Positions 56,952 to 64,000 of a stretch of DNA of 64,000 nt are shown here, in pieces. Under the pieces are notes generated by a model that was given only the letters and a program-made list of their open reading frames with translations, ran no database searches and was not told the origin of the DNA. The position numbers and the translations under genes were made by a program. The stretch comes from Desulfoglaeba alkanexedens ALDC. Its GTDB lineage: Bacteria; Desulfobacterota; Syntrophobacteria; Syntrophobacterales; DSM-9756. The stretch covers positions 1,116,001 through 1,180,000 of the forward strand of contig NZ_CP040098.1 in assembly GCF_005377625.1 (NCBI RefSeq). The letters run 5' to 3'. Position 1 is the stretch's first letter; each line of letters opens with the position of its first letter.

Positions 56952-58610
56952 ATGTCGCAGCTCACCCAATCGCCGCGTTGGAAGGCCTTGAGAGAACATC
57001 GCCGGGAAATGGCGGGAGTCCGAATGAGGGATCTTTTTGCCGCGGACCCTCAGCGCTTTCAGCGGTTCTCTCTGCGCCTCGGAGACCTTCTCGTCGATTT
57101 TTCAAAAAACCTCATCACGGAAAAGACTCTCGGTCTGTTGCTGGAACTGGCCCATCAGCAGCGGCTTTCGGAACAGATCCAGGCCATGTTCCGCGGCGAT
57201 CGGATCAACACGACGGAAGGACGCCCGGTGCTTCACGTAGCGCTTCGAAACCGTTCTCAGCGCCCCATCCTGGTGGACGGCGAAGACGTGATGCCGGAAA
57301 TAAACGCGGTACTGGACCGCATGCGGACCTTCACCGAGCAGGTTCGGTCCGGCCGATGGAAAGGACATTTCGACGACGAGATAACCGACGTGGTGAACAT
57401 CGGCATCGGAGGGTCCGACCTGGGGCCCCGGATGGTCACCACCGCCCTTGCCCACTATCACCAACCCCCCATGCGCTTCCACTTCGTTTCCAACGTGGAC
57501 GGCACGCATCTTTCGGAGACGTTGAAGCCGCTCCGACCGGAAACGACCCTTTTCATTGTGGCGTCCAAGACGTTCACCACGCAGGAAACCATGACCAATG
57601 CGGCGTCGGCCAAGGCGTGGCTGCTGTCCCGGCTCGGCGATGAGAAGGCCGTGGCGAAACATTTTGTTGCGGTTTCCACTAATCGGAAAGCCGTTTCGGC
57701 CTTCGGCATCGATCCGGAAAACATGTTCGGCTTTTGGGATTGGGTCGGCGGGCGTTATTCGCTCTGGTCCGCCATCGGGCTGCCCATCGCCCTGGCCGTC
57801 GGCATGGACCGTTTCGAAGAACTGCTGGCCGGGGCCCACAAGGTGGACGAACATTTCCGAACCGCCCCTTTTGAGACGAACATCCCGGTGATCCTGGGAC
57901 TCCTGGGGATCTGGTACAATAATTTCTTCGGCGCCGAAACCCACGCCGTCCTTCCCTACGACCAATACCTGCGGCTCCTGCCGTCCCACCTGCAACAGCT
58001 CGACATGGAAAGCAACGGGAAGAGCGTCACCCGGGAGGGTGAACGCGTGGACTATGCCACCGGGCCCATCATCTGGGGAGAACCCGGAACCAACGGCCAG
58101 CACGCGTTCTTCCAGCTCCTCCATCAGGGCACCCGGCTCGTTCCCTGCGACTTCCTGGCTCCGGCACAGCCCCTGAACCCCCTCGGCCGCCACCACAGCA
58201 TCCTCGTGGCCAACTTCCTGGCTCAAACCGAAGCCCTCATGAAAGGAAAATCCGAACAGGAAGCCCGGCGCGAACTGGAACATGCCGGAGTCGCGGGCCC
58301 TATGCTGGGGATACTCGCGAAGGCCAGGACCTTCGACGGAAATCGGCCCAGCAATTCCATCGTGTACAAAAGACTCACCCCCGAAACACTGGGAATGATC
58401 CTCGCCGTCTACGAGCACAAGGTCTTCACCCAGGGGGCGGTCTGGAATATCAATTCCTTTGACCAGATGGGAGTGGAACTGGGAAAGCAGCTGGCCAGGG
58501 CCATCGAACCCGAGCTGGAAGGCCGGGGCGCCGTAGCGTCCCACGACGCCTCCACCAGCGGGCTCATAAGGCATTTCAGGCGGCTGGGGCTGGGATCGGA
58601 GAAATCCTGA
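56952..58610 (+). CDS. pgi: Glucose-6-phosphate isomerase
   Basis: The 552-residue protein interconverts glucose 6-phosphate and fructose 6-phosphate. It shows [56 protein letters not shown] and a C-terminal [30 protein letters not shown]-like GGGAGG precedes the ATG. It follows the debranching enzyme by 45 bp. Confidence 0.97.
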   Translation: MSQLTQSPRWKALREHRREMAGVRMRDLFAADPQRFQRFSLRLGDLLVDFSKNLITEKTLGLLLELAHQQRLSEQIQAMFRGDRINTTEGRPVLHVALRNRSQRPILVDGEDVMPEINAVLDRMRTFTEQVRSGRWKGHFDDEITDVVNIGIGGSDLGPRMVTTALAHYHQPPMRFHFVSNVDGTHLSETLKPLRPETTLFIVASKTFTTQETMTNAASAKAWLLSRLGDEKAVAKHFVAVSTNRKAVSAFGIDPENMFGFWDWVGGRYSLWSAIGLPIALAVGMDRFEELLAGAHKVDEHFRTAPFETNIPVILGLLGIWYNNFFGAETHAVLPYDQYLRLLPSHLQQLDMESNGKSVTREGERVDYATGPIIWGEPGTNGQHAFFQLLHQGTRLVPCDFLAPAQPLNPLGRHHSILVANFLAQTEALMKGKSEQEARRELEHAGVAGPMLGILAKARTFDGNRPSNSIVYKRLTPETLGMILAVYEHKVFTQGAVWNINSFDQMGVELGKQLARAIEPELEGRGAVASHDASTSGLIRHFRRLGLGSEKS

Positions 58611-58868
58611 GCTTCGAGATCCCGAGCCCGGTTTGGAAATGCACACGGTGAATTTCCCGGAACACGTCTCCTTCCCGATCTTTCGGCACCATCGCCGATC
58701 GGCTTTTCCGGCAGCGAAGGCTCGGGTTCCTCCACGCTCAGATCAAAGACCGCTTCTTGAGCCTCGGTCGCCGTCCGCCCGGTCCTCGCCCGTTCGCGGC
58801 AGCGGGCAGCGCCCTGTGAGGCAACGGAGCACGGTGGCCCGTGCCCCTCCTTGCTGCACAAGGCTAAA
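58611..58868. other. Gene-free interval after pgi
   Basis: This 258-bp stretch has several GC-rich near-palindromes but no recognisable gene, RNA gene or terminator with a T run. Confidence 0.4.
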
Positions 58869-59073
58869 GAGCTTGTCCAAAAACAAGCTCATGAAAGTCG
58901 GGCCCTGAAGTTCCTTGTTCCTGTAGGAGCGGCCTTGGCCGCGATCGGGGTCGCCGGCAAGCCGGCTCCTACAGGGTATGAGTCGCTCCTTAGCTGCCGT
59001 TCGCGAACCGCCCTACGGCGAAAAAACGGACACCCAATCCTCAGAAGCGTGACGGGTATTCTCAGACAGCCTC
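58869..59073 (-). mobile_element. MITE-like composite repeat, intact copy 2
   Basis: Reverse of the 46,121 copy. It starts GAGCTTGTCCAAAAA, ends TTCTCAGACAGCCTC, and contains TAGGAGCGGCCTTGGCC and a GCCGGCAAGCCGGCTCC hairpin. TAAA occurs just outside both ends, as a 4-bp duplication would. The 205-bp unit sits between convergent genes pgi and the cytochrome. Confidence 0.75.
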
Positions 59074-59106
59074 TAAAGAGGATCGGTCGTCTTAAAAAAG
59101 GGCGGA

Positions 59107-60510
59107 CTACAGCGCCCGCATGAAAGCCACCAGCGCTTTCTTTTCTTCCGCAGTGAGCTTCAGCTCTTGAACCAGGTTGAAGAATTCAACCGTGTCTTCG
59201 AGAGTGAGGAGTCGCCCGTCGTGCAGGTAAGGCGGCGAATCCTTGATGCCCCGAAGAGGAAAGGTCTTGATGGGACCGTCGGCGGCCGCCATGCGCCCGT
59301 TGACCATCTGAGGCTTGAAGAAGCGTTCCGTGCGGAGATTGTGCATCAGGTTGTCCGTATAATAGGGAGCCGGATGACAGACGGCGCAATTGGCCTTGCC
59401 GAAAAAGATTTCTTCTCCCCGCATTTCCTCCGGGGTGGCCTTCCCGGGATCCAGCCGGCCGTAAATGTTCAGTTTCGGCGCCGGTGGAAAATCCAGCAGC
59501 GCTTGGAACTCGGCCATGAAATGCACTTGGCTCCCACGTTCCAACACATTCACGCCCTTCTTGGTGGCGATCACCGGGTCCCCGTCGAAATAAGCGGCCC
59601 GCTGCTCGAATTCCGTAAAGTCTTCCACCGACTTGAGCGCCCGCTGCGAACCGAACAGCCGCTGAACATTCACACCTCGCAGCGTCGGCGTGTCGATCCG
59701 GTGCCTGAATTCCTGAGGACGGATGTCGCCCACGAGATGGGTCGCCGCATTGGTGTGACCGTTCACGTGGCAGTCGAAACAAGTAACTCCACGGCTGGGG
59801 AGTTCGCTCCGGCGGTCCTCGGTCTGGTTGAACTGCTGCTGCGGGAAGGGTGTCACGAGAAGCCGCAGCCCTTCGAGTTGCTTAGGGTTCAAAATGCCGT
59901 TGAACAGCTCATAGTAGTTCATTAGAGTAACAACCTTTCCCTGGGAGACGTCTCCCAGGTCGGGGCGGGTCGTGAGGTAGATGGGCGGAGGAAACTCGGG
60001 CAGCAGGTGCTCGGGCAGATCGTAATCCAGGTCGAAACGGGTAAGGTCCCGTCCTTCCTGTTTCTTGATTTCGTCGATGTGAAATTGGGGAAAAACCTGG
60101 CCGCCTTCCACGTGGTTGGGATGAGGAAGCGGCAGAAAACCTTTGGGCCACAGCCCCTTTTTGAAAATCTCTTCGGGGGACATGGCGCCCAGCCTGTCCC
60201 AGGTCATGCCCTCGGGAAGCTTGGCCCTGACGCCTTCCTGAACGACTTTCCCGCCGCTCATGGTGACTCCCTGGGCCGGCCGGTCACCCAGATCATAGCG
60301 CTCATTGAGTAAATCCATCTGGCGCTTCATGACCGCGGCCTTTTCGCCTTTCATGCGGGTCATGGTCTCTTCGAAGGGTTCCTTGATAACCACCGGCAAA
60401 TAACTGCTCGGAACCATGTCGGCCGCTCCCGCCGCAAAAGGAACCAGCAGGACGCACAATAAAAGGGCCCACCATAACCGACGGCTGCTGGAAAAACACT
60501 GGCTTTGCAT
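59107..60510 (-). CDS. Di-haem cytochrome c peroxidase-like protein
   Basis: The 467-residue precursor has a signal peptide (WWALLLCVLLVPFAAGAA) and two CxxCH haem sites (CFDCH and CAVCH), with PLRGIKDSPPYLHDGRLLTLEDTVEFFN, the CcpA/MauG-family region. It is periplasmic. Compared with standard di-haem peroxidases it has an extra N-terminal part of about 130 residues before the first haem. Hydrogen peroxide reduction is likely but other redox roles are possible. GGAGATG precedes the ATG. Confidence 0.85.
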   Translation of the reverse strand: MQSQCFSSSRRLWWALLLCVLLVPFAAGAADMVPSSYLPVVIKEPFEETMTRMKGEKAAVMKRQMDLLNERYDLGDRPAQGVTMSGGKVVQEGVRAKLPEGMTWDRLGAMSPEEIFKKGLWPKGFLPLPHPNHVEGGQVFPQFHIDEIKKQEGRDLTRFDLDYDLPEHLLPEFPPPIYLTTRPDLGDVSQGKVVTLMNYYELFNGILNPKQLEGLRLLVTPFPQQQFNQTEDRRSELPSRGVTCFDCHVNGHTNAATHLVGDIRPQEFRHRIDTPTLRGVNVQRLFGSQRALKSVEDFTEFEQRAAYFDGDPVIATKKGVNVLERGSQVHFMAEFQALLDFPPAPKLNIYGRLDPGKATPEEMRGEEIFFGKANCAVCHPAPYYTDNLMHNLRTERFFKPQMVNGRMAAADGPIKTFPLRGIKDSPPYLHDGRLLTLEDTVEFFNLVQELKLTAEEKKALVAFMRAL

Positions 60511-61183
60511 AGGATCATCTCCATGCTTACGGGTGTTCGATAAGATCAACGCCTCCAGGTTTCGGGTGATGCACGATCGCTTTTCACCTCCCTTCACCGC
60601 CTGGGCCGACGCCCGGCGTGTTTCAAGGCGCGTCCATACCGACCCCTGGGATCCGCCGATTCGCTCTCCGCGGAACCTTGCGGGGTGCGATCGGTTGAAC
60701 GCGGGAGAGTTTGCGAAGGCCCGCCGCAGGCACATATGCTCCATGCGGCCGCCTTCCAGGTTAATGTGAAAGAACCGTGCTTTCGCCTCGTCGCTGGGAG
60801 CGGCCTCCGCCGTGCCCTGGATCGCCGGCGTATCGGCTCCTACATGCGAGCCGCATTCATGGCGGGTGTTTTTATCCCTCGTGGTGGTGGTGGTGGTAGT
60901 GGCGCATTGAGCGCCGTGGCCATGTTCTGCCGCGTCTTGAGATAAACCGGAACAGCTCCCTGTCCTGATGCCATTTCAGAACACTTCCTCAGCCCGGTGT
61001 CAACCCCCGAGATACTCTGCGCATGCTCTTGGACGCCCCTTTCCGTCGGAGCTTCAGGGTTTCCGGCAGCCCTTCGGAACGCTAGCCAAAAACAATTGCG
61101 ACTTGACAACCCGGCGCTCGACGGGCCATGTTCCACGGACAATCCCCCAAGGGCATACATGGTTGACGGAAAACCCGGACGAT
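60511..61183. other. Divergent intergenic region cytochrome / mla operon
   Basis: It should contain both promoters. Candidates are TTGACA at 61,103-61,108 (plus) with a weak -10, and TTGACA on the minus strand near 61,009. A short stretch of repeated CAC codons lies on the minus strand near 60,885-60,905. No supported gene is seen in the 673 bp. Confidence 0.4.
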
Positions 61184-62320
61184 ATGAAAAGCGAACACCC
61201 CGCCTCACTGACCATCACAGCCTCCTCTCCGGGGGTCCTTTGCCTCCGTCTCTCGGGTGAATGGCGTATGGGCTATCCACTACCGTCGGCCGAAGCCATT
61301 CGAAAACACCTTGATCCCGGCTCGCACATCCAACGAATCGAGTTCGACGCAACCGAACTGGCGGGTTGGGATTCGGGACTGTTGAGTTTTCTCGCGAAGG
61401 TCGAGCGATGCTGCACCGAAAGCGGGGCGGCGATGGCGGCCGGCGGGCTTCCCGAAGGAGTCCGGCGGCTTCTCGCCCTGGCGTCGGCGACGCCGCGTAA
61501 GGAAACGCGGAACCGGACCGACCATCCCGACATTCTGACTCGAATCGGCAGGTCCGTTCTCGTGTCGTTTCGAGCTTCCGAGGAGTTCTTCGCTTTCCTG
61601 GGTGAAGTCACTCTCGCTTTCGGAAGACTGGCGACCGGAAGGGCCCGATGGCGTTTTTCCGACCTGGCCCTGTTCGTTCAGAGAAGCGGGCCGCAGGCGC
61701 TTCCCATCGTCTCGCTCATCAGTCTCCTGGTAGGGTTGATCCTCGCTTTCGTCGGCGCGGTGCAGCTCAAACTGTTCGGAGCTCAGATCTACATCGCGGA
61801 CCTCGTGGGGTTGGGCATGGTCAGGGAAATGGGAGCCATGATGACGGGGGTGATCATGGCAGGGCGGACCGGGGCCGCCTATGCCGCCCAACTGGGCACC
61901 ATGCAGGTCAACGAAGAAATCGACGCCCTGAAGACCCTGAGCATTTCCCCTATGGATTTCTTGGTGATTCCACGGGTCATCGCCATCACCCTCATGATGC
62001 CGTTCCTTTGCGTTTACTCGGATTTCATTGGGATGCTCGGAGGCATGGCGGTCGGGATCGGCATGTTCGACATCACCTACGCCCAGTACGTGAGCCAGAC
62101 CCGGGCCGCGGTGACCTTGACCGATCTGTGGATCGGCATTTTCAAGAGCAGCGTCTTCGGGGTGTTGGTCGCTCTTTCAGGATGCCTCCGCGGGATACAA
62201 TGCGGCCGGAGCGCGGACGCGGTAGGCACCGCCGCCACGTCCGCCGTCGTGACCGCCATCGTGTGGATCGTGGTGGCGGACGCACTTATCACGGTGATTA
62301 CCAGCGTAATCGGGATCTGA
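61184..62320 (+). CDS. mlaE: STAS-MlaE fusion: lipid ABC transporter permease
   Basis: The 378-residue protein starts with a STAS-like domain (about 1-110) and continues into a MlaE permease with five membrane segments: IVSLISLLVGLILAFVGAVQL, VREMGAMMTGVIMAGRTGAAYAAQLGTMQVNEEIDAL, LVIPRVIAITLMMPFL. Mla systems move phospholipids between membranes. STAS fusions to MlaE are known in some bacteria, where MlaB is otherwise separate. ATG 61,184 is the best start, though its ribosome-binding site is weak. Confidence 0.9.
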   Translation: MKSEHPASLTITASSPGVLCLRLSGEWRMGYPLPSAEAIRKHLDPGSHIQRIEFDATELAGWDSGLLSFLAKVERCCTESGAAMAAGGLPEGVRRLLALASATPRKETRNRTDHPDILTRIGRSVLVSFRASEEFFAFLGEVTLAFGRLATGRARWRFSDLALFVQRSGPQALPIVSLISLLVGLILAFVGAVQLKLFGAQIYIADLVGLGMVREMGAMMTGVIMAGRTGAAYAAQLGTMQVNEEIDALKTLSISPMDFLVIPRVIAITLMMPFLCVYSDFIGMLGGMAVGIGMFDITYAQYVSQTRAAVTLTDLWIGIFKSSVFGVLVALSGCLRGIQCGRSADAVGTAATSAVVTAIVWIVVADALITVITSVIGI

Positions 62321-62340
62321 CCAAGAAGGGACAAGGGACG

Positions 62341-63201
62341 GTGGCTGAACCGAACATTCATATCTCGGTGGAAGACCTGGACATGGCGTATGGAAGTTTC
62401 GTCATCCAGCGGAATCTCGATTTCAGGATCCGGCGGGGCGAGATTTTCGTTATCATGGGTGACAGCGGATGCGGCAAAAGTACGCTCCTTCGCCACCTGG
62501 TGGGATTGATCAAACCCACAAAGGGCCGGATTCTCTACGACGGCATGGATTTCTGGGGCTCGGAGCCCGCAGACCGCAACCGGATCATGAAAAGGATCGG
62601 GGTGCTCTACCAGAGCGGCGCCTTGTGGAGTTCCATGACCCTTGCGGAAAACGTGGCCTTGCCGCTCCAGGAACATTCCACGCTCAGCGCCGCCGAGATC
62701 CAGGACATGGTTTCGCTGAAACTGGCCCTGGTGGGGCTTTCGGGTTTCGAGGAATTCTACCCGTCGGAAATCAGCGGCGGCATGCGGAAACGGGCGGGCC
62801 TCGCCCGCGCCATGGCGCTGGACCCGGAAATTCTCATGTTCGATGAACCGTCGGCCGGCCTCGACCCCATCAACGCCTATCGACTGGACGAGTTGATCCT
62901 GGAAATCCGAGACAGCCTGGGTACCACGGTGGTGGTGGTGACCCATGAACTGGAAAGTATCTTCACCATCGCCGACAACGCCGTTTTTCTGGACGGTGAA
63001 CTGCGAACCATGGTCGCCCAAGGACACCCTCGAAAACTTCTTGAAACCTGTGACATCCCCAAGGTAAGAGAGTTTCTCACGCGCGGGCGGGCCGACGGGT
63101 CCCACGCCTCTTCCAGACCGACATTCGAACCCCCCGGCGGGCGCAACACCAACGCACCCTCCGCGTCCGCAGGCACCTTGAGCGACCGAGTGCCGTCATG
63201 A
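62341..63201 (+). CDS. mlaF: Lipid ABC transporter ATPase
   Basis: The 286-residue ATPase has Walker A GDSGCGKSTLLRHLVG, signature ISGGMRKRAGLARA, Walker B EILMFDEPSAGLDP and the His switch VVTHEL. The C-terminal 40 residues are disordered. It starts GTG 62,341 after AAGGGACG, 20 bp from the permease, and overlaps mlaD by 4 bases. Confidence 0.93.
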   Translation: MAEPNIHISVEDLDMAYGSFVIQRNLDFRIRRGEIFVIMGDSGCGKSTLLRHLVGLIKPTKGRILYDGMDFWGSEPADRNRIMKRIGVLYQSGALWSSMTLAENVALPLQEHSTLSAAEIQDMVSLKLALVGLSGFEEFYPSEISGGMRKRAGLARAMALDPEILMFDEPSAGLDPINAYRLDELILEIRDSLGTTVVVVTHELESIFTIADNAVFLDGELRTMVAQGHPRKLLETCDIPKVREFLTRGRADGSHASSRPTFEPPGGRNTNAPSASAGTLSDRVPS

Positions 63202-64000
63202 GCCAGAAGGCCGATCCCAAAATCATTGGAGTATTTGTTGCCGGCGCCGTCGCCCTCGCCGTAGCGGCCCTTCTCATTTTCGGCTCGAGGCAGATCTTTG
63301 GAACGAAGGAAACCTTCGTGGTCTTCTTCGAAGAATCCGTGAGAGGACTCGGGGTTGGAGCGCCCGTAGCTTTTCGCGGCGTTCAGATCGGCCAGGTATC
63401 CCAGATCCTCCTGCACATTGATCCTCAGGCCGAAAAGGTCCGGATCCCGGTGCTCATCGAGATCGACCCGCAGCAGATCGGCGTCGGTGACCGGGCGCTT
63501 CGGATCGAAGACGAGCTGCTCAACCAGTGGATCGAGCAGGGTCTCAGGGCCCAGCTGGCCATCCAGAGCCTGGTGACCGGCCAACTCATGGTCGAACTGG
63601 ACTTCCACCCGGGCACGCCGATCAAGCTTGTCGGAGCGATCGCGGAACACCGGGAAATTCCCACCGTACCCACCGACCTGGAAAAATTCTTCAAACGCTT
63701 CGAGGAAGCGCCCATCGAACGGATCCTCGCCAACCTGGAAAGTACGCTGGCGGCCCTGCAGGAGGTCATGAGCTCGCCTGAACTCAGAGGGGCACTGAAA
63801 GGGCTGAACGAAACACTCAGCGAATCCAGGCAACTCGTTCAAACCCTCAACCAAAAAGCGGAACCGGCGGCGAAAAACCTGGAAGAAACCCTCGCCCAAA
63901 TCACGGAGTTCGTGCGTAAATTGGACGCCCGAAGCGCTTCACTGAACCGGGAACTCGAAGCCTTTCTGACCGAATCCCGAGGGCTTGTAAAAGACGTGGA
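63198..64000 (+). CDS. mlaD: MlaD-family (MCE) lipid-transport protein, 3' partial
   Basis: At least 267 residues: one N-terminal membrane anchor (IIGVFVAGAVALAVAALLIF), an MCE domain (about 38-120; VGAPVAFRGVQIGQVSQILL) and a long coiled-coil region rich in Leu/Glu. It runs off the window. It tethers the complex in the periplasm and bridges lipids. Confidence 0.93.
   Translation, partial: MSQKADPKIIGVFVAGAVALAVAALLIFGSRQIFGTKETFVVFFEESVRGLGVGAPVAFRGVQIGQVSQILLHIDPQAEKVRIPVLIEIDPQQIGVGDRALRIEDELLNQWIEQGLRAQLAIQSLVTGQLMVELDFHPGTPIKLVGAIAEHREIPTVPTDLEKFFKRFEEAPIERILANLESTLAALQEVMSSPELRGALKGLNETLSESRQLVQTLNQKAEPAAKNLEETLAQITEFVRKLDARSASLNRELEAFLTESRGLVKDV

Noticed and set aside
58620-58868. Possible small structured RNA after pgi
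   Set aside because: No 4.5S/SRP, RNase P or tmRNA signature could be found.
60875-60995. Minus-strand peptide ending RHYHHHHHEG
   Set aside because: It has no start codon with a ribosome-binding site apart from an ATG giving 11 residues; the His run comes from a CAC repeat.

Overview
The window reads as part of the chromosome of an anaerobic, GC-rich deltaproteobacterium of the Syntrophobacter / sulfate-reducer type (Desulfobacterota). This is inferred from a heterodisulfide-reductase-like iron-sulfur protein that appears to be a selenoprotein, a membrane pyrophosphatase, a CarD-family regulator, DUF1844 and DUF3106 proteins, a CoA-transferase of the acetate/succinyl type, and large families of short intergenic repeats. 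No rRNA, CRISPR array, phage or complete insertion sequence was seen; there is one tRNA (Gln, UUG).

Layout. 1-6,900: ribosomal protein L31, release factor 1 with its methylase PrmC, MurA and ComEC. 6,900-11,300 (minus strand): a cold-shock protein, the selenoprotein candidate, and prolyl-tRNA synthetase. 11,500-15,400: a YkgJ-type Fe/Zn-cluster protein, a 1.5 kb repeat island, then a Tat-exported superoxide dismutase followed directly by a phosphoesterase. 15,500-21,500: proB-proA-[repeat insertion]-nadD-rsfS-M48 protease. 21,700-32,350: serA, DUF1844, ispE, tRNA-Gln, prs, rplY, pth, hppA, carD, yacL and a pseudouridine synthase. 32,400-37,200: repeats, recJ (minus), a PC4-like protein, a Cys-rich unknown, and a FetAB-type exporter. 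37,200-42,730 (minus): a complete btuB-btuF-btuC-btuD cobalamin uptake operon behind a cobalamin riboswitch with its own intrinsic terminator. 42,900-45,100: a secreted His-rich protein and a sigma / anti-sigma / DUF3106 unit. 45,200-49,600: YdcF-like and thioesterase genes, a decayed zone with remnants of a TAXI-type binding protein and of aconitase, then an intact citrate synthase. 49,900-58,600: a YSC84-like lipoprotein-fold protein, an AI-2E family transporter, a CoA-transferase, and a sugar/glycogen block (6-phosphofructokinase, debranching enzyme, glucose-6-phosphate isomerase). 59,100-64,000: a di-haem peroxidase-like cytochrome (minus) and the start of an Mla-type lipid transport operon running off the window.

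The points most worth a second look are: (i) an in-frame UGA in the Hdr-like gene, at a position where relatives carry a conserved Cys, followed at the right distance by a SECIS-like hairpin; (ii) an 848-bp element made mainly of 7-bp-periodic repeats, bounded by 19-bp inverted ends and a 13-bp duplication, splitting proA from nadD; (iii) MITE-like composite repeats of about 205-219 bp with related inverted ends, one of them interrupted by other repeats; (iv) a broken aconitase whose fragment abuts citrate synthase. Functions are assigned from motifs read by eye; no database search was run.
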